Shown here piece after piece: positions 34,559 through 46,116 of a DNA stretch of 64,000 bases (positions are counted from its first letter, which is position 1; each line of letters starts with the position of its first letter). The translations under genes were made by a program, and so were the position numbers. The notes beneath the pieces are model-generated. The model had not been told where the DNA came from. It worked only from the letters and a program-made list of their open reading frames with translations, and did no database searches. This stretch comes from Paracamarosporium sp. OC-R06-R3 (taxonomy: Eukaryota; Ascomycota; Dothideomycetes; Pleosporales; Didymosphaeriaceae), in NCBI GenBank assembly GCA_019828545.1, contig JACVRA010000303.1:5920-69919 (forward strand), written 5' to 3'.

Positions 34559-35995
34559 TCACGCATCGGGCCGCCAATCCCCCCACTTTCGCTCCTGCCC
34601 GTCCCCCTCCCTCTCACTATGCACCTCATACCTTGTCTCCTTCACAATCTCCAACTCTCCGCCCCCAGCCCCCAGCATGCGCCTCGTACTTCCCGCTTCG
34701 TCCGACTCCTCATCCTTCCCGTCCTTGCCCGCCTTGACATGGAACGAGTGCCCCATATACGTGATCTCCTCCGCTCTATTCTTCTTCCCTTTTTTCGGTC
34801 GGGTGTTGGTGCCTGAATGCGAGGCTGGATCCGCGCCGGGGATGGAGGCCGACGGGGTGTTCATGTTGAAGTTATTTGGTGAGAGGGGGCGGCGGGGGTG
34901 CGAGGTTAGGCGCGCGGTGAGGGAGGAGAAGAGAGGCGCGGGGAGGTAGCGGAGGAGAGGGCGCAGCGTGGCGAGGGAGCCTGCGAGAATGCCCAGCGTG
35001 CATTCTATCTCAGACCAGAGCGCGATGGGGACGAGGTTGTAGAGGGTGTCGAGCGGGTCGCCATAGTAGGTGAGGTATTTCATGCGGATTATGGTTGCGA
35101 TGGATGCGCTGGGTGGTGTTAGCGTTTTGGACGTCGAGTTTGGGTGGGAGGTCTGGATTTGGATTTGGATGAGAGTGAGAGCGGATAGGAACGGAGCGCT
35201 GATACGGTGCGGATGAAGGCACTTACAGAAAGCCCAATGCGAGAATGATTCCGATGTACCACTTGATCTTCTTCTCAAGCCGCATATGCCATACGACCAA
35301 TGTCGGTAGAACGGCACAAACCCCATCCGTCAGAATACATGTCGCGCCGAAGAAGTACGACGTGTTCGTCAATATCTTCGCATCCGCACACGTTCCTGCA
35401 GTTGGATCCCACGCTGCGTTGAATGGTTTGCACCGTGATGTGTATGCTACGACACGCACAAGGGTCCCCACAGAGGCGAGAAAGATATTCCCGTAGATGA
35501 TGTACGTGTAGAGTTCGCGCGTGTTTGCCGTGATACGTAGCAGCAGTACGCAAATGGACGCTTTGATCGGCAGAGTAGTGATGGCATACCCGATGCCAGC
35601 GAAGAGGAACCACTGGAGTTGAGCTTAGTATCCTGGATGGAATGCTTGAATGCTCGCATCGAAGGACAGGAGGGTGTACCTTTGTCGCGATTTTCTTGTC
35701 TGCATCCGAAATGCGGTCTGCATGGGCGCCTACGCCATGATTGATGAAGATGAAGTCGCTGATGATGACGAACGAAAGACAAGCCCAGCCGACGACCATC
35801 AGCCCTGCAAGCGTTGTGTTAGTTCGAGATCTCCGCGTACGCGTAGCGGAGGCGTAACTCACAATCATCGAGCCCAAACGCTTTAATCGTTAGACGCGCC
35901 CATATTCGCAGCGCAACAACAATCGTCGTCAACGCCATGCACACGCTCATGACAATCAGGAGTACGAGTCCTGGCCCCGTGGGCTGAACAGCCAT
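34559..35995 (-). CDS. Rhodopsin-domain integral membrane protein (copy B)
   Basis: Exons 35863-35995, 35680-35804, 35227-35612 and 34559-35108 (introns 58, 67, 118 nt) give 397 aa. Membrane spans include LVLLIVMSVCMALTTIVVAL, VVGWACLSFVIISDFIF, WFLFAGIGYAITTLPIKASI, YIIYGNIFLASVGTLV, FFGATCILTDGVCAVLPTLV and IKWYIGIILALGFLASIATI. The family motifs are clearer than in copy A: AFGLDDWLMVV after the first span, CKPFNAAWD in the extracellular loop, LTDGVCAVLP, and WSEIECTLGILAGSLATLRP near the end. The tail (about 130 residues) is polar and ends KWGDWRPDA. Copy A and copy B share only the fold-level pattern, so they are not a recent tandem duplication. The same remarks on unknown ligand apply. 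Confidence 0.88.
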
Positions 35996-37312
35996 TGTGT
36001 GTTACCAGCCCAAGGGCTGTCAGAAACATCAAAGCGAAAACAAAACCCTCACATGGCTAAAAAGGCTTCGCAAAGAGGCGGTCGATAAGCGCTCTCTTGT
36101 ACAAGAAGGCTGCGGCACAACCGCCGTATCTGCTAATTACCCATCCATTGGGTAGAGCTGAGCCACCCCTACAACATCATGCGAAACCTATCAGAGCAAT
36201 GCAAGATACAAGGAGCGCACGTCTGATCAAAGTCTGACGTGCAGCCACCCAACGACCGTGACGGCGAAGGGAAGGATGTTCAGGAAAAAGAACACACCTC
36301 ACCGACCTTTTAGGAAGCTCTCGCTGATATCGAGCACAGAGCTTGGGAGGGGGGTGATAGACGCAATGCGCGCATTGTTCTGCAGCTGCCCAGGGCTAGG
36401 CGGTGAACACTGCACACACTCTCGCATGCATCGAGGCGGAGTTCTCTTACTGAAACCCGGTTGACGCACGTCGTGAGCACTCAGTCAGGAGAGTGCTCCT
36501 TCTCGGATCCAAGAGCAGCGACAGCCTCGCCGACTCGATCGGTGAGGATGTCAAAACCGGTGGGCGATAGGCACGGGCGGGATCCTCGAGACGGGATCGG
36601 CAGGGCAGGTAACGGGCAACGGGAGGCCCATCACAGAGCTGTTGGTGGCGTTGCGCAACAAGGAGCAGCGAAGCGAACAAAGTCTGATTCGACGCGCGCT
36701 GAACGCGGCTTCCTCTTTTTGTGCTTCTCCAATCAATATCATACCAGCAAGCTTTCGCTTGAAAAGGAGCCTTGCATGCAGTCGTCCAATAATGACACAG
36801 GGGCAGGTGGTGTAGGGTTTTGGGTGCAACAACACGGCCGTGCACATTCACTGGATGAACACAAAACCGCACAGGCAATGGGCGGGAACGTTATAAACCG
36901 CTCCGGACCTAACTTGTCGAGCTGTCGTCCTGCCAATGCTCGGCGATATTGATTGCCAAACACCCAAAAAGTGACCGTGCGAGTCGCCCCAAGCTTCGGA
37001 AACTTTGCACAGATGACATGGCTTCGTTGTGTGTGTATTATTAGATTTCTCGCCCAGAAACCAGTACCCTAACTTGTACCCGCATGAGCGAGCATAGAAA
37101 AGGCCTTCATCCGACGGCGTATAAATTTCACTAAATCGCTATTGGTAAATTTCCTCGTGCGACACCGCCTCATTGTTGCAGGCCCTCCCGCGCGCTTGCG
37201 CTCCAAACTGGGTATCCATTAGCCGAGCGCTGCGGCGCGACTGTTCCGCTCAAGCATAGTGTGTATCATCTGTACCACTATGTACATTTGAATTAGCTTG
37301 TGCTGCAAGCGC
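35996..37312. other. Intergenic, no supported gene
   Basis: 1.3 kb between copy B's start and EMC1's end. The longest frame (36461-36952, plus strand) has no domain or signal and is overlapped by minus-strand frames of equal length, so I treat it as chance. Confidence 0.45.
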
Positions 37313-40219
37313 TCACTGTGGCACTGTCCATAAAGAGTTGATCTGCTTTCTCCGAACCTGTTTGAGGTAAGTTAGCGTGCATAAAACGAATCGAACGGAG
37401 GAGCTTCATACCAATGGTGCTACGAATAGCACCCCCACGAACAATGCCGCGACTGTAAGCAGCATTTGCACTTTATTAAACCCCTTTCCCAAGATATCAA
37501 AAGCAAAACTAGGCGCGACCCTTGTCCCGAAGATATCTAGTCCGTATGCGAAAACCAAGCTGGTGCTTTCGATGCCACTCTCGCTGGTGATGACATCTTT
37601 TATACCGAAGACCTCATACTTGTGGTTGAGGTGCCACTTAGGGTCGAAGACGATCATTGGCGCATATCTGACAAGACCCTCGGATTGTTCTTGAGCTGTA
37701 GCATCGCGGCCAACTGGACGTCTAGGATCGATCACACCACGAGGGATCCCGACAATTGAGTTAGAAGAAGGAAGGGTCACTAGGAGCTCGCGGCTAGTGA
37801 TGCCTTGCCGTGTTTGTGTGACTGTCATGTGTGAGATTTCCTCTGGGATCTGGAAGCTCTGTGAGATGACATGGGGCTTTGCGGCCGAATCCTTTGGCAG
37901 GACCATGGAGGAGTTGGCAGAGCCTCCAAGTGGTCCTCTATCATCTGGCAGAGGGGACTCAAAGAGCTCAGATACAATCAGCTGATACCCACGCGATGTA
38001 GTGGCTGAGGTAGAGTCAAGGGTCAAAGAATAGCTGAACCAATTTTCGGACAGAGTCGAAGGGATAGATCGCGAGACGTCTACACCGTAGTGTGATGCCG
38101 TGTGGAGCAACTGTCCAGAGGCAGAATCAAGCAGATAAACCGAAGCGCGACGCCCAGCTTCAGCAACAGCGGTGACAAGGACGAGGTTTGGGTTCAGATA
38201 CTTGTAAAGAACTCTGCGGTCCCCCAGAACTTTTCCGATCGAGGCCACGGGGTCTTTCGCTGGACGAGCAGTGTAGCTGATAATTTTCTCTCCCGAAGGA
38301 GGAGAGAAAGTCCATAGAGATTGTGAAGTAGATTCAGTGCCTTGGAAACCTTTTAGCTCGTTTTCTGAGAGCTGGTACGTAACCAGAGTCTCTTGCTCTA
38401 GGCTTGCCGGCGATCCAACCTGGGCATCCTGAGAGGAAATTCGCCCTCCGGTAGTCGAATTGATTTTCAATGAACCCGTCAAGCCAGGGGTTTTGACTTC
38501 AACGAAGCCTCGGAATGCCTTTAGAGTAGGGTTGGAGAAGCTGGTATCTGCCACAAAACTGTGAAGGTCGACGCTCCACACAATTTTGCCCTTCGACCCC
38601 ACATCGAGTGCAGACAAGCGCCCTTTGTCGGTGGCGGCTATGACCAACTTATGGAAGCCGAAAGTGTCATGCTGAATCTCCTCGATAGTAGTCTCATCCG
38701 ATTGGCCGGCAACGCTACCCAATATCCTGTTGGGTAGATTCTGCAGCCACGCTGGAAGATGCTCTAGGTCACGTAGATGCCTTTGCACACGGTGGATATA
38801 AGCGCTTATAACGTCTTGGTGGTGCTCCTCTTCAAGTTGATGAGCTAGAGACTCCTCTTCAGGAAGCTGTGCCCAAACGGCTGAAACGGTTCCGGACAGG
38901 AACTCGGGTCGAGTCCACGCTATCTCGTTGTTTCGAATAAGGGCCCATTGTCCGTTGGAAAAGAGTGCGGCAGATCGTACGGCAGTGGCAGAGCTTCCTT
39001 TGACAACAACTTCAGTTACACCGTGGATCGGATAAGCACCCGCTAGGGCTGGAGAACCTTTAACAGACCACTTTCCAAGAACTGCATGAGACACCGACGC
39101 AACGACGGTTACCTCCTCGGAGGTGATCCTTGTAAAGTATACATTTGCATCTGGCGTGCTGGTCGCAAATGTGCCCTTGCCTTTCAAGAGAGGGAGCTGG
39201 TACGCCTGGGAAACAGTGCTCTTCTTCAAATCAATATGGTAGACCTCAGCCGAGTGTCCGGTCGCTGTCTGATACTCTACCAGAAAATGTGGCAGCGAAT
39301 TAACCTTTTTGGGAGCGTGGAGGACAATGGACTCTACAGTCTCACTCGTAGGCGTGTTGAAGCTTGAGACACTTTTCGTTCCGATAATGTTTACTTTCAA
39401 CACTTTGTGTGCTTTGTCTGTCCATGCTAGGACAGGAGCTGCCGTATTCGCTCCAGCAAACAGAATATTGTCCTTGGTATACACCTCGCTTTCGGAACTC
39501 AACGTGTACGAATCGAGCTTCTTGCCGGTAATTGGGCTCAGCAATGTAACCCTAAGCTTCGAACCTCCCCCGAGAAGAGGTGAGTGCAGGGAGATGTAGT
39601 AGACGGTCGTGGGCGAGGACGACACTTGGAAGGGCGTGTCGCCGCTGGGAGAGTTAGTGACTGCTGTCCGAAGCTGGGATCGCATGACCTACCTCGTGTC
39701 CTCGAATGTCCACTTGACGCGGCCAGTCTTGCCATCCAGGCGCTTTACGCCGTTGCTGCCATGGGCGACTAGCACGATAGCATCCCGAGCGTCCTTGTTC
39801 GATATGCCGTCTTCTTGTTCTAGAATTTCCAGGTCTTTTGCGATTGCACCATCGATGCTGGTCTCCCAAACAAGCCTGCCGTCTGAAGCAGTCCATGCAG
39901 CTATGCGGTTCTCGATGGCGCTGATGACGGTGTCCTGCTCTTCGCCAGCCCTGAGATGGCCCCTCCCGCTCGTGCCCGGTGCTGAGCGCCACACTAATGC
40001 GCCGTCCTTGGGGTTTACTGCACCGATGGTGCCGTTCTCCGAGACGGTGTACAGGAGGGAGGCTTTGCTGGCAGCATAAGGTTTCTGGAAGAAGGTGGCC
40101 TCAGGTTTCGGGTTGCCCAGCAGGGCATAATGGAAGTCTATGTGGTATGCATCGTCCTGGAAGACAGCAGCGGCCGGGGCCAGACACGCTGCAAGGGCAA
40201 GCGCAGCATTGACACGCAT
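37313..40219 (-). CDS. EMC1: ER membrane protein complex subunit 1
   Basis: Exons 39693-40219, 37412-39644 and a 15-codon last exon 37313-37357 (introns 48 and 54 nt) give 934 aa. It starts with a signal peptide (MRVNAALALAACLAPAAAVF), followed by beta-propeller blades such as TIGAVNPKDGALVWRSAPG and SDGRLVWETSIDG. The C-terminal half holds the EMC1-specific domain, including GIPRGVIDPRRPVGRDAT, YAPMIVFDPKWHLNHKYEVF and SLVFAYGLDIFGTRVAPS, then one membrane span (VQMLLTVAALFVGVLFVAPL). The final exon adds VRRKQINSLW, the conserved cytosolic end; without it the frame stops after the span. EMC1 is the large lumenal subunit of the complex that inserts tail-anchored and multi-span proteins in the ER. 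I chose the ATG at 40219, directly before the signal peptide, rather than an in-frame one 18 codons upstream. Confidence 0.96.
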
Positions 40220-41919
40220 CGTGGTGGGCTGCCGTGAAGAGTGCCAGCTGCTGCCACTGCGCTTGGGACGCAAGCACGGCGGGGGGCGGGCTTACCTTGT
40301 TCCGCGCCGGCTAGCCCGATTGGCCGCGCACGTGACGACGTCTCGCCCGGTGCGCTCGCACCCGCACCGCCAACCCCATCCCACCCCCATCGCCTCGCCG
40401 CCCATGCACGACAATGCCGTTTTTATTCCAGTGTCGCCCCTCATGTCGCCGGAGCCCCGAGCGACGACCCGCTGAGTCACGGAGCGACACAGCGCATCTC
40501 GACGGGGAAGGCCAGCCGCTTCCGCCGCGCCAGCCTAACCGCCTCTGCGCGCGCGGTTCGTCCTAGTCGTCTGCGCACTGGCGCAGGCTCCCTCGTCTCT
40601 CTTCTCTCCTGACGTGTAGCTCCCGAGAGGTCGAATTGCAGCTGCGCCGGCACTGCACGTCGGACAAGTGGGCGCGGGCGGGCCAAGCACGCTGCATCCG
40701 GTTCCCACATCAGCGCGACCGCTACGGCAGAGGCCGCGTGGAAGCGAACGAGGTGCTACTCTGCGGTGCCACGACGAAGCCAGTCAAATGCCGACAGCGC
40801 GGGCGGCACACTGACTCTTGCTGGCGAATCTCACCGCCGTGCGACGTCACAACTTTCCTGCTCCGGACGCAGCGGTTCGTTTGCGCTCTGCTGCAGGCTG
40901 CGTCCGTGCCGCTCGGGGGGTGGCTCCATTGGGCGCGCACCCGCGCAGTCGACCGTGTGCGCTGCGACGTGCTCCAAGGCTTGGTGTCTCGACTGCTCGG
41001 CATGCTCAATTCGTCGCCAATCTGCAACGCCAGCATCGACAACGGCTCTGACAGCAGCGCGTGAAAGCCACACACCGCCTGAACAGGCATGGTTTCTCCC
41101 GATGCACCGGTCGGGAAACCCTACGGCACAGAGCCGGGCCCAAAGACGTGGACGGGGGTAGCGCCGTCTCGCACGGTGGGCGTGGCCATGCCGAATTCAC
41201 ATCCTCCGCCATCGCGTCGCCCTCCGTCCAGCCTGCCCATTCGTCAGGTGTCGCGCGCGGAACCTGGCAGCGCGCATTGTAGGCCCTGCGCAGCGTGGTA
41301 CACGGACACCAGCGCGGGCTGGTCGTCTCAAGCATTCGATTCGCGCCCGGCTTGACGCGATGCCTTCGCCTGTGCCCAGCATCCAGCCTGTACTTGACTT
41401 ATGTCAGGCCAGGGCTAACATTTAACCATGCACTTCGCCCTGGCCTTGCCCGAGAAGCCTTCGACGCACCTCTTCCCAAACACCCCACACCACCGTTGAA
41501 ATCACGAAACCCAGATTGGCCTCGCTGCCCTGGCCGTTCCTAATCGATAAGCCTCACGAAAAAGTCTTCCCACCCCAGCCACCAACAGCTCTTGCGAAGG
41601 ACCAGTTTGGCGTTTGCCCGCAGCAACATCCTATCCAAAGCCCAGGAACAGCATTCCCCATCCATTCATTGTCCAGCCTTGCGCCCAGCTTGTTTGTATT
41701 CGCCATTCGCTGCAACGTGAGCTCGCATTCTTCGACGAAGTCGCACGCACGGAAACAGGACATACACGCAGTCCCTGGTTACCCCTTTCGTGACGCCGCG
41801 GTTCTAACGTCGTTCGTTTCTTGTTCGTCCGGAAAACGGCAATTCTCCGGACCTTTTCTAGGGCGCTTGCTACACGGAAGCTTTACCGATAGCACCAGGG
41901 TGCTGTCCAAAGCCTCGGC
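40220..41919. other. GC-rich divergent region upstream of EMC1 and RSR1
   Basis: 1.7 kb between the start codons of EMC1 (-) and RSR1 (+). 40220-41390 is GC- and CpG-rich, with many long but mutually overlapping frames in all six phases. 41400-41900 is pyrimidine-rich on the plus strand, typical of a long 5' leader for RSR1. No protein domain or RNA gene was recognised. Confidence 0.45.
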
Positions 41920-42680
41920 ATGAGCCAAAGGGAATATCACATAGTTGTATTAGGGGCAAGTACTTCTGCATGCCGCTTGAGTATTTGGTCTGACGAACGC
42001 AGTCCGGTGGTGTAGGCAAAAGCTGCCTTACCGGTAAGCGATGTAACCGTGATTTTCAGGATCCCAGGCTAAAACTGCAAAGCACAATTTGTACAAAACG
42101 TTTGGATTGAGAGTTACGATCCTACAATTGAGGATTCGTATCGGAAAGCCATTGAAGTTGATGTTTGTTGTCCGACTCTGAACTCGTACAACTTTCTGAC
42201 CTATGGATTTAGGGTCGGCATGTCATTCTAGAAATTCTCGACACGGCTGGAACAGAGCAATTCACGGCGATGAGGGAGCTGTACATGAAAACTGGACAAG
42301 GTTTCCTTCTTGTATTCTCTATAACCAGCATGTCTTCACTATACGAACTCCAAGAGCTGCGCGAACAAATTCGGCGCATCAAAGAAGACGACAAAGTCCC
42401 CATGGTCTTGGTAGGCAACAAATCCGATCTCGAAGACGACAGAGCCGTCCCGAGAGCACGAGCCTTCAAGCTTTCACAAGAATGGGGCGGTGTGCCTTAT
42501 TATGAAGCCAGCGCTCGCCGTCGCGCTAACGTCGACGAAGTGTTTGTAGATCTTTGTCGACAGATCATACATAAAGATCGTGATATGAGGGAAACGGCTG
42601 AACGCCGAAGGCCTCGACAACCTCGACCAGGTGACCGACGTAACAGGCGAAATCACAGACCAAGGTGCACGATACTTTGA
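41920..42680 (+). CDS. RSR1: Ras-like GTPase RSR1/BUD1
   Basis: Exons 41920-41955, 42003-42033, 42083-42162 and 42213-42680 give 204 aa. The P-loop GSGGVGKS comes from joining exons 1 and 2 across an intron with a GC donor (GCAAGT); a GT donor four bases further on would put the frame out. Then [20 protein letters not shown] (effector region), [19 protein letters not shown] with Thr in place of the usual switch II Gln, as in Rap and Rsr1, VGNKSDL, YEASARR, and a basic tail ending CTIL, a CAAX box whose final Leu favours geranylgeranylation. RSR1 marks growth sites and steers polarity through Cdc24 and Cdc42 at the plasma membrane; in filamentous fungi it affects hyphal growth and septation. 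Rap-like rather than Ras1-like identity rests on the Thr and the FVQNVW run. Confidence 0.93.
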
Positions 42681-45600
42681 AGCGACGAATACGAGCTGAA
42701 CCCTTTGTTTTCCTTAGTATGATTCCCCGGGCATTGGACCTACCTTTAGAAGAGGCATTAGATTTCGGCTCGCCACAAAAATATATTTCGATCCTCGTTC
42801 CACCATGGCTTTGCGTTACCTCGTATATGTCAGCTATGCGCAAAGTCGTGGCTGCATCTACGTTGCCCTTATCAAAAGATCATGCATTGTTCTACGCGAT
42901 GTCGCCGGATACGGGCTGTCACCCGCACGTGTCTGCGGAAGAAACTGTTACTCAACCAAGGCTAGAATTTAACGCACAGCGATACGCTGGTTTGGAAAGA
43001 TACAAGCTCATCCTTCATGCAGATGCGTAACAACTACATTTGCTGCTCCTGCCGCTTGTCGGGTTGGATCCTACACTTGGACAACTACAGGCAACGGTTC
43101 GTCAACATACTACTCCAGGCTTTGAACAGTAATTTAATACATCGAACGAACGAAATGCCTTCACGGTCGTGCTTCGCAGAATCCTCTGTCAGCGCAGTTG
43201 CAATGTCTCGGTCATGCTTCGATCAATTGAGTCATGATTAGATCACCGTTTCCACTATACGCGGAACGACCCTAAAGGCCGCCCATGCTCGTTCCATGAA
43301 TTGTGCAACCACCTCAACCCACGCAGGATCCATGACGTGGGATATTAAGGCTGGATATGGTGCGATTGGCGGCCCGTGCTCCGAAACGGCCCGCTTCTTT
43401 ATCAAAAACAAACAGCTGCCAGCATCCCCGGATAACGAGCGCCATGGCGCAGCAATCAAACACTTTGCGCTTGCGTGTGTCCAGTAAACCTCACATCTCA
43501 CAAGTCCATATAGCATGGGAGGATGGAACCTGACTTTCCGCGCCATGTTCCCACATGCATATCTCGCAAGGGCCATCTGCATGATGCATCCCGCCTAAGC
43601 CAGCAATAACGTGGTGTGGCTCATGTACCCGACTAGCTTCAAAACCATATCCCAAAGAAGGCTTCGCTGCTGCAAGAGTGGGCTCATGCGTGCAGAGAAC
43701 AACGAACAACTAATTGTGCCGTTGCTGACTAGGGACGATGTGGCTCGATTCAGACCGCGTACTCTACGGAGAACACAGAATGAGGCACATTGCATGCTCT
43801 GACATGCGACGTCCGCAATATTCTCCAATCAACAGTCAGTGAACGCAGATCAGCCTCCGGACATGTCACGGTCATGGTCGTCCTGGCCTAGCAATTTAGG
43901 ACTCGCCGACTACCAACAAAATGTACTGTAACTGCTACTGGCAGCCCTGCCGTGAAAGTTACGAAAGTGTGCGACCAGGTACCCGGAACCTTTGACCTTG
44001 ATAATAGCATGCGCTGTACGGTCCAACGAATTGAAATACGCGGGAATATTAAAATCATGGGCAGAGTGGCAGAAAGCAGCGCGGGACGAGCCGACCGTGT
44101 GGGACCTAAAGCATGTCAGCACTGTGGCGTCTGCAAGAAGACATCTCTCCAAGAGTAACTGTACACGTCTCCAGGCAGTATAAATTGATAAAAATTTGTC
44201 GCACGAGAACGGACACGAAGTACATTGACTGGCTCGACGCCTTTTTCCATGTGCTTAGCATGAATTCGTCACACATTTTCTTGCGCAGCTCTTACGCGTC
44301 CATGCCCAACCTCTACCGTCAATAGCGCTTTTTGAAAGCAGGCAAACGTCCCTATCAAAAATTTTCTCTGGGGCGATAGCCTGATTGGAGGAAAATCCCC
44401 CCGGATTGGCTGGATATTATGCAGCCCTGTTCAATGGTTTGCGGGGAAGAGCATAACGACTTTTGCCAGATCTCGCACAGGCTGGACCAGCGCTTTCAGC
44501 CAGGCGCCTTGCCTTCACGTCCGCATCCCATCATGGTTCAAACCTAGGGCTCAGTCGTTGTTGGAGCTGCATCCTTCTGGACAGCGTCACTCGGCCCGAC
44601 GTGTAATTACGCTCGCCGGACTTCGTGCTTACATTGAGGCCAGAACGCGTCTTGTATGATCCTTCCTAGCGACGTACGCGGATTGCAATTGGTGTAACTG
44701 TTTTTAGAAAAGTCTGCGACCCGCTTGAAGCATGCCGGGCTGCAGAGAACGCATGGCTAGGCGTAACTCCTACCTCCTCCTTGGGTTCAAGCATCCGCAG
44801 CTGTGACCCTCGTGCTCGCATACGCTACCCCATGGGGAAGACCCTTACCGTGACATTAGTTTCGGGGGAATGTTCTCGGTGCATGTACTCGACGAGGTTG
44901 GCTGACTATGCGGATCCCAATTATCCGGTATCGCATGGATGCACGGTAGGGGATGCTGTGAGGGAGCAGTTCGTAGATTCAAGGACTTGCCGGTCAGGTC
45001 ATTTTTCCGACTGCTTCGCATAGGAAAGAGATGGCTTTACCGCAGATGGAGGCGATTGTGCCGTTATTGGTAGAGCAGGCTGGCGATTGGGGAGGGACGT
45101 TGTGGTAGTAGTACAATGTTATATTGGTTGAGGCGGAGCCTGCGTTCTGTGCATCTTGCTGCGTTTGTAACTCCCATGGGAATGCATACTTTGTTTGCGA
45201 CGTGCTGACGCAGTGGTTGACCATGTTGTTTCCGGGGCTTGATGGAAGAACGAGGATTGGAGATGTTTGACGACTCGGAAATGTCCTTGTCCTCTTTCGA
45301 GAGTCGAAACTGAAACCACATAAGCAGTTTCAGCTGGTTCTCCAATTACTATCCATTGAAACTAGTTTAGTGTTTTCATTGACGAGGACAACTGGAATTT
45401 CGTCATAGGTCAACAACATCAAGTTTGGATTGTTGAAGGAACTGATGGAACTCTTGAGGAGACATTATCGAGTGACGGTTAGTCTCATGCCATGGGCACT
45501 TATGATAGGCAGGGTATAGTTGGACCGTCGCCTGATAGCGCGGGAATAGTGGACGCAGAAGAGCGAAATAGGTAGATGGTGGTCGAAGGTGCTGTGGAGC

Positions 45601-46116
45601 CGTGTGGCTGAGTAGGGCTGAGTACTCATCACCAGACCCACTGCTGGGGTTGTGATGGTACAGCAGGGCATCAACGATAAAGGAATCCTCCAATGGCTCC
45701 GAGGAGCTTGTTGACGAGGGGTGGTGCTGGCGTGAATGGTGCAGTGTACAAGACTTTGCAACACCCCACCTGTTCGCTGGCGACCCCACCACGACGCGTT
45801 CCACGCACAAGGCGTAAATTGCAGCGCGATGCTCAGCCTCAACAGCGTCACCGGCCTGAAAGACGGCCGTGGCAGCAAACGAGGCACCGGTGAATGGGAG
45901 CCAATGGATCGGGGCAGGCGCGATGGATAGCGGGGCACGAGGGTGGCGCAGGCGCGTGGTGTCATGGTTCAGCTGGCAGCTCCTCTGACCTTCGCTGGCT
46001 GATTTCTCTCTACTACTTGACTCCCCGCCCACCAGCACTCTCGGCCTGCACAGATCGTCTCCTCGACTCTTGCTACAGCTCCACGCACACACCACTCGCA
46101 GCCAGCAGCCTCAACC
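42681..46116. other. 3.4-kb gene-poor stretch
   Basis: The longest space in the window. A minus-strand frame at 44994-45224 (extending open to about 45320) has a secreted-like composition, with VNHCVSTSQTKYAFPWELQ and four Cys, but no start, signal or partner exon could be placed, so it may be a relic. The minus-strand frame 45403-46095 (230 codons) lacks a domain and lies over the vWA promoter. No repeat or RNA gene was recognised. Confidence 0.4.

Noticed and set aside
36461..36952. 163-codon plus-strand frame
   Set aside because: No domain; equally long minus-strand frames overlap it; no start context or flanking exon.
40480..41390. Several GC-rich frames of 80-140 codons between EMC1 and RSR1
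   Set aside because: All six phases are open at similar length, which indicates high GC content rather than coding.
44520..44560. GGTTCAAACCT string resembling a tRNA T arm
   Set aside because: No matching D arm, anticodon arm or acceptor stem upstream.
45403..46095. 230-codon minus-strand frame
   Set aside because: No domain or signal, residue use looks random, and it lies across the promoter and leader of the vWA gene; probably a composition effect.
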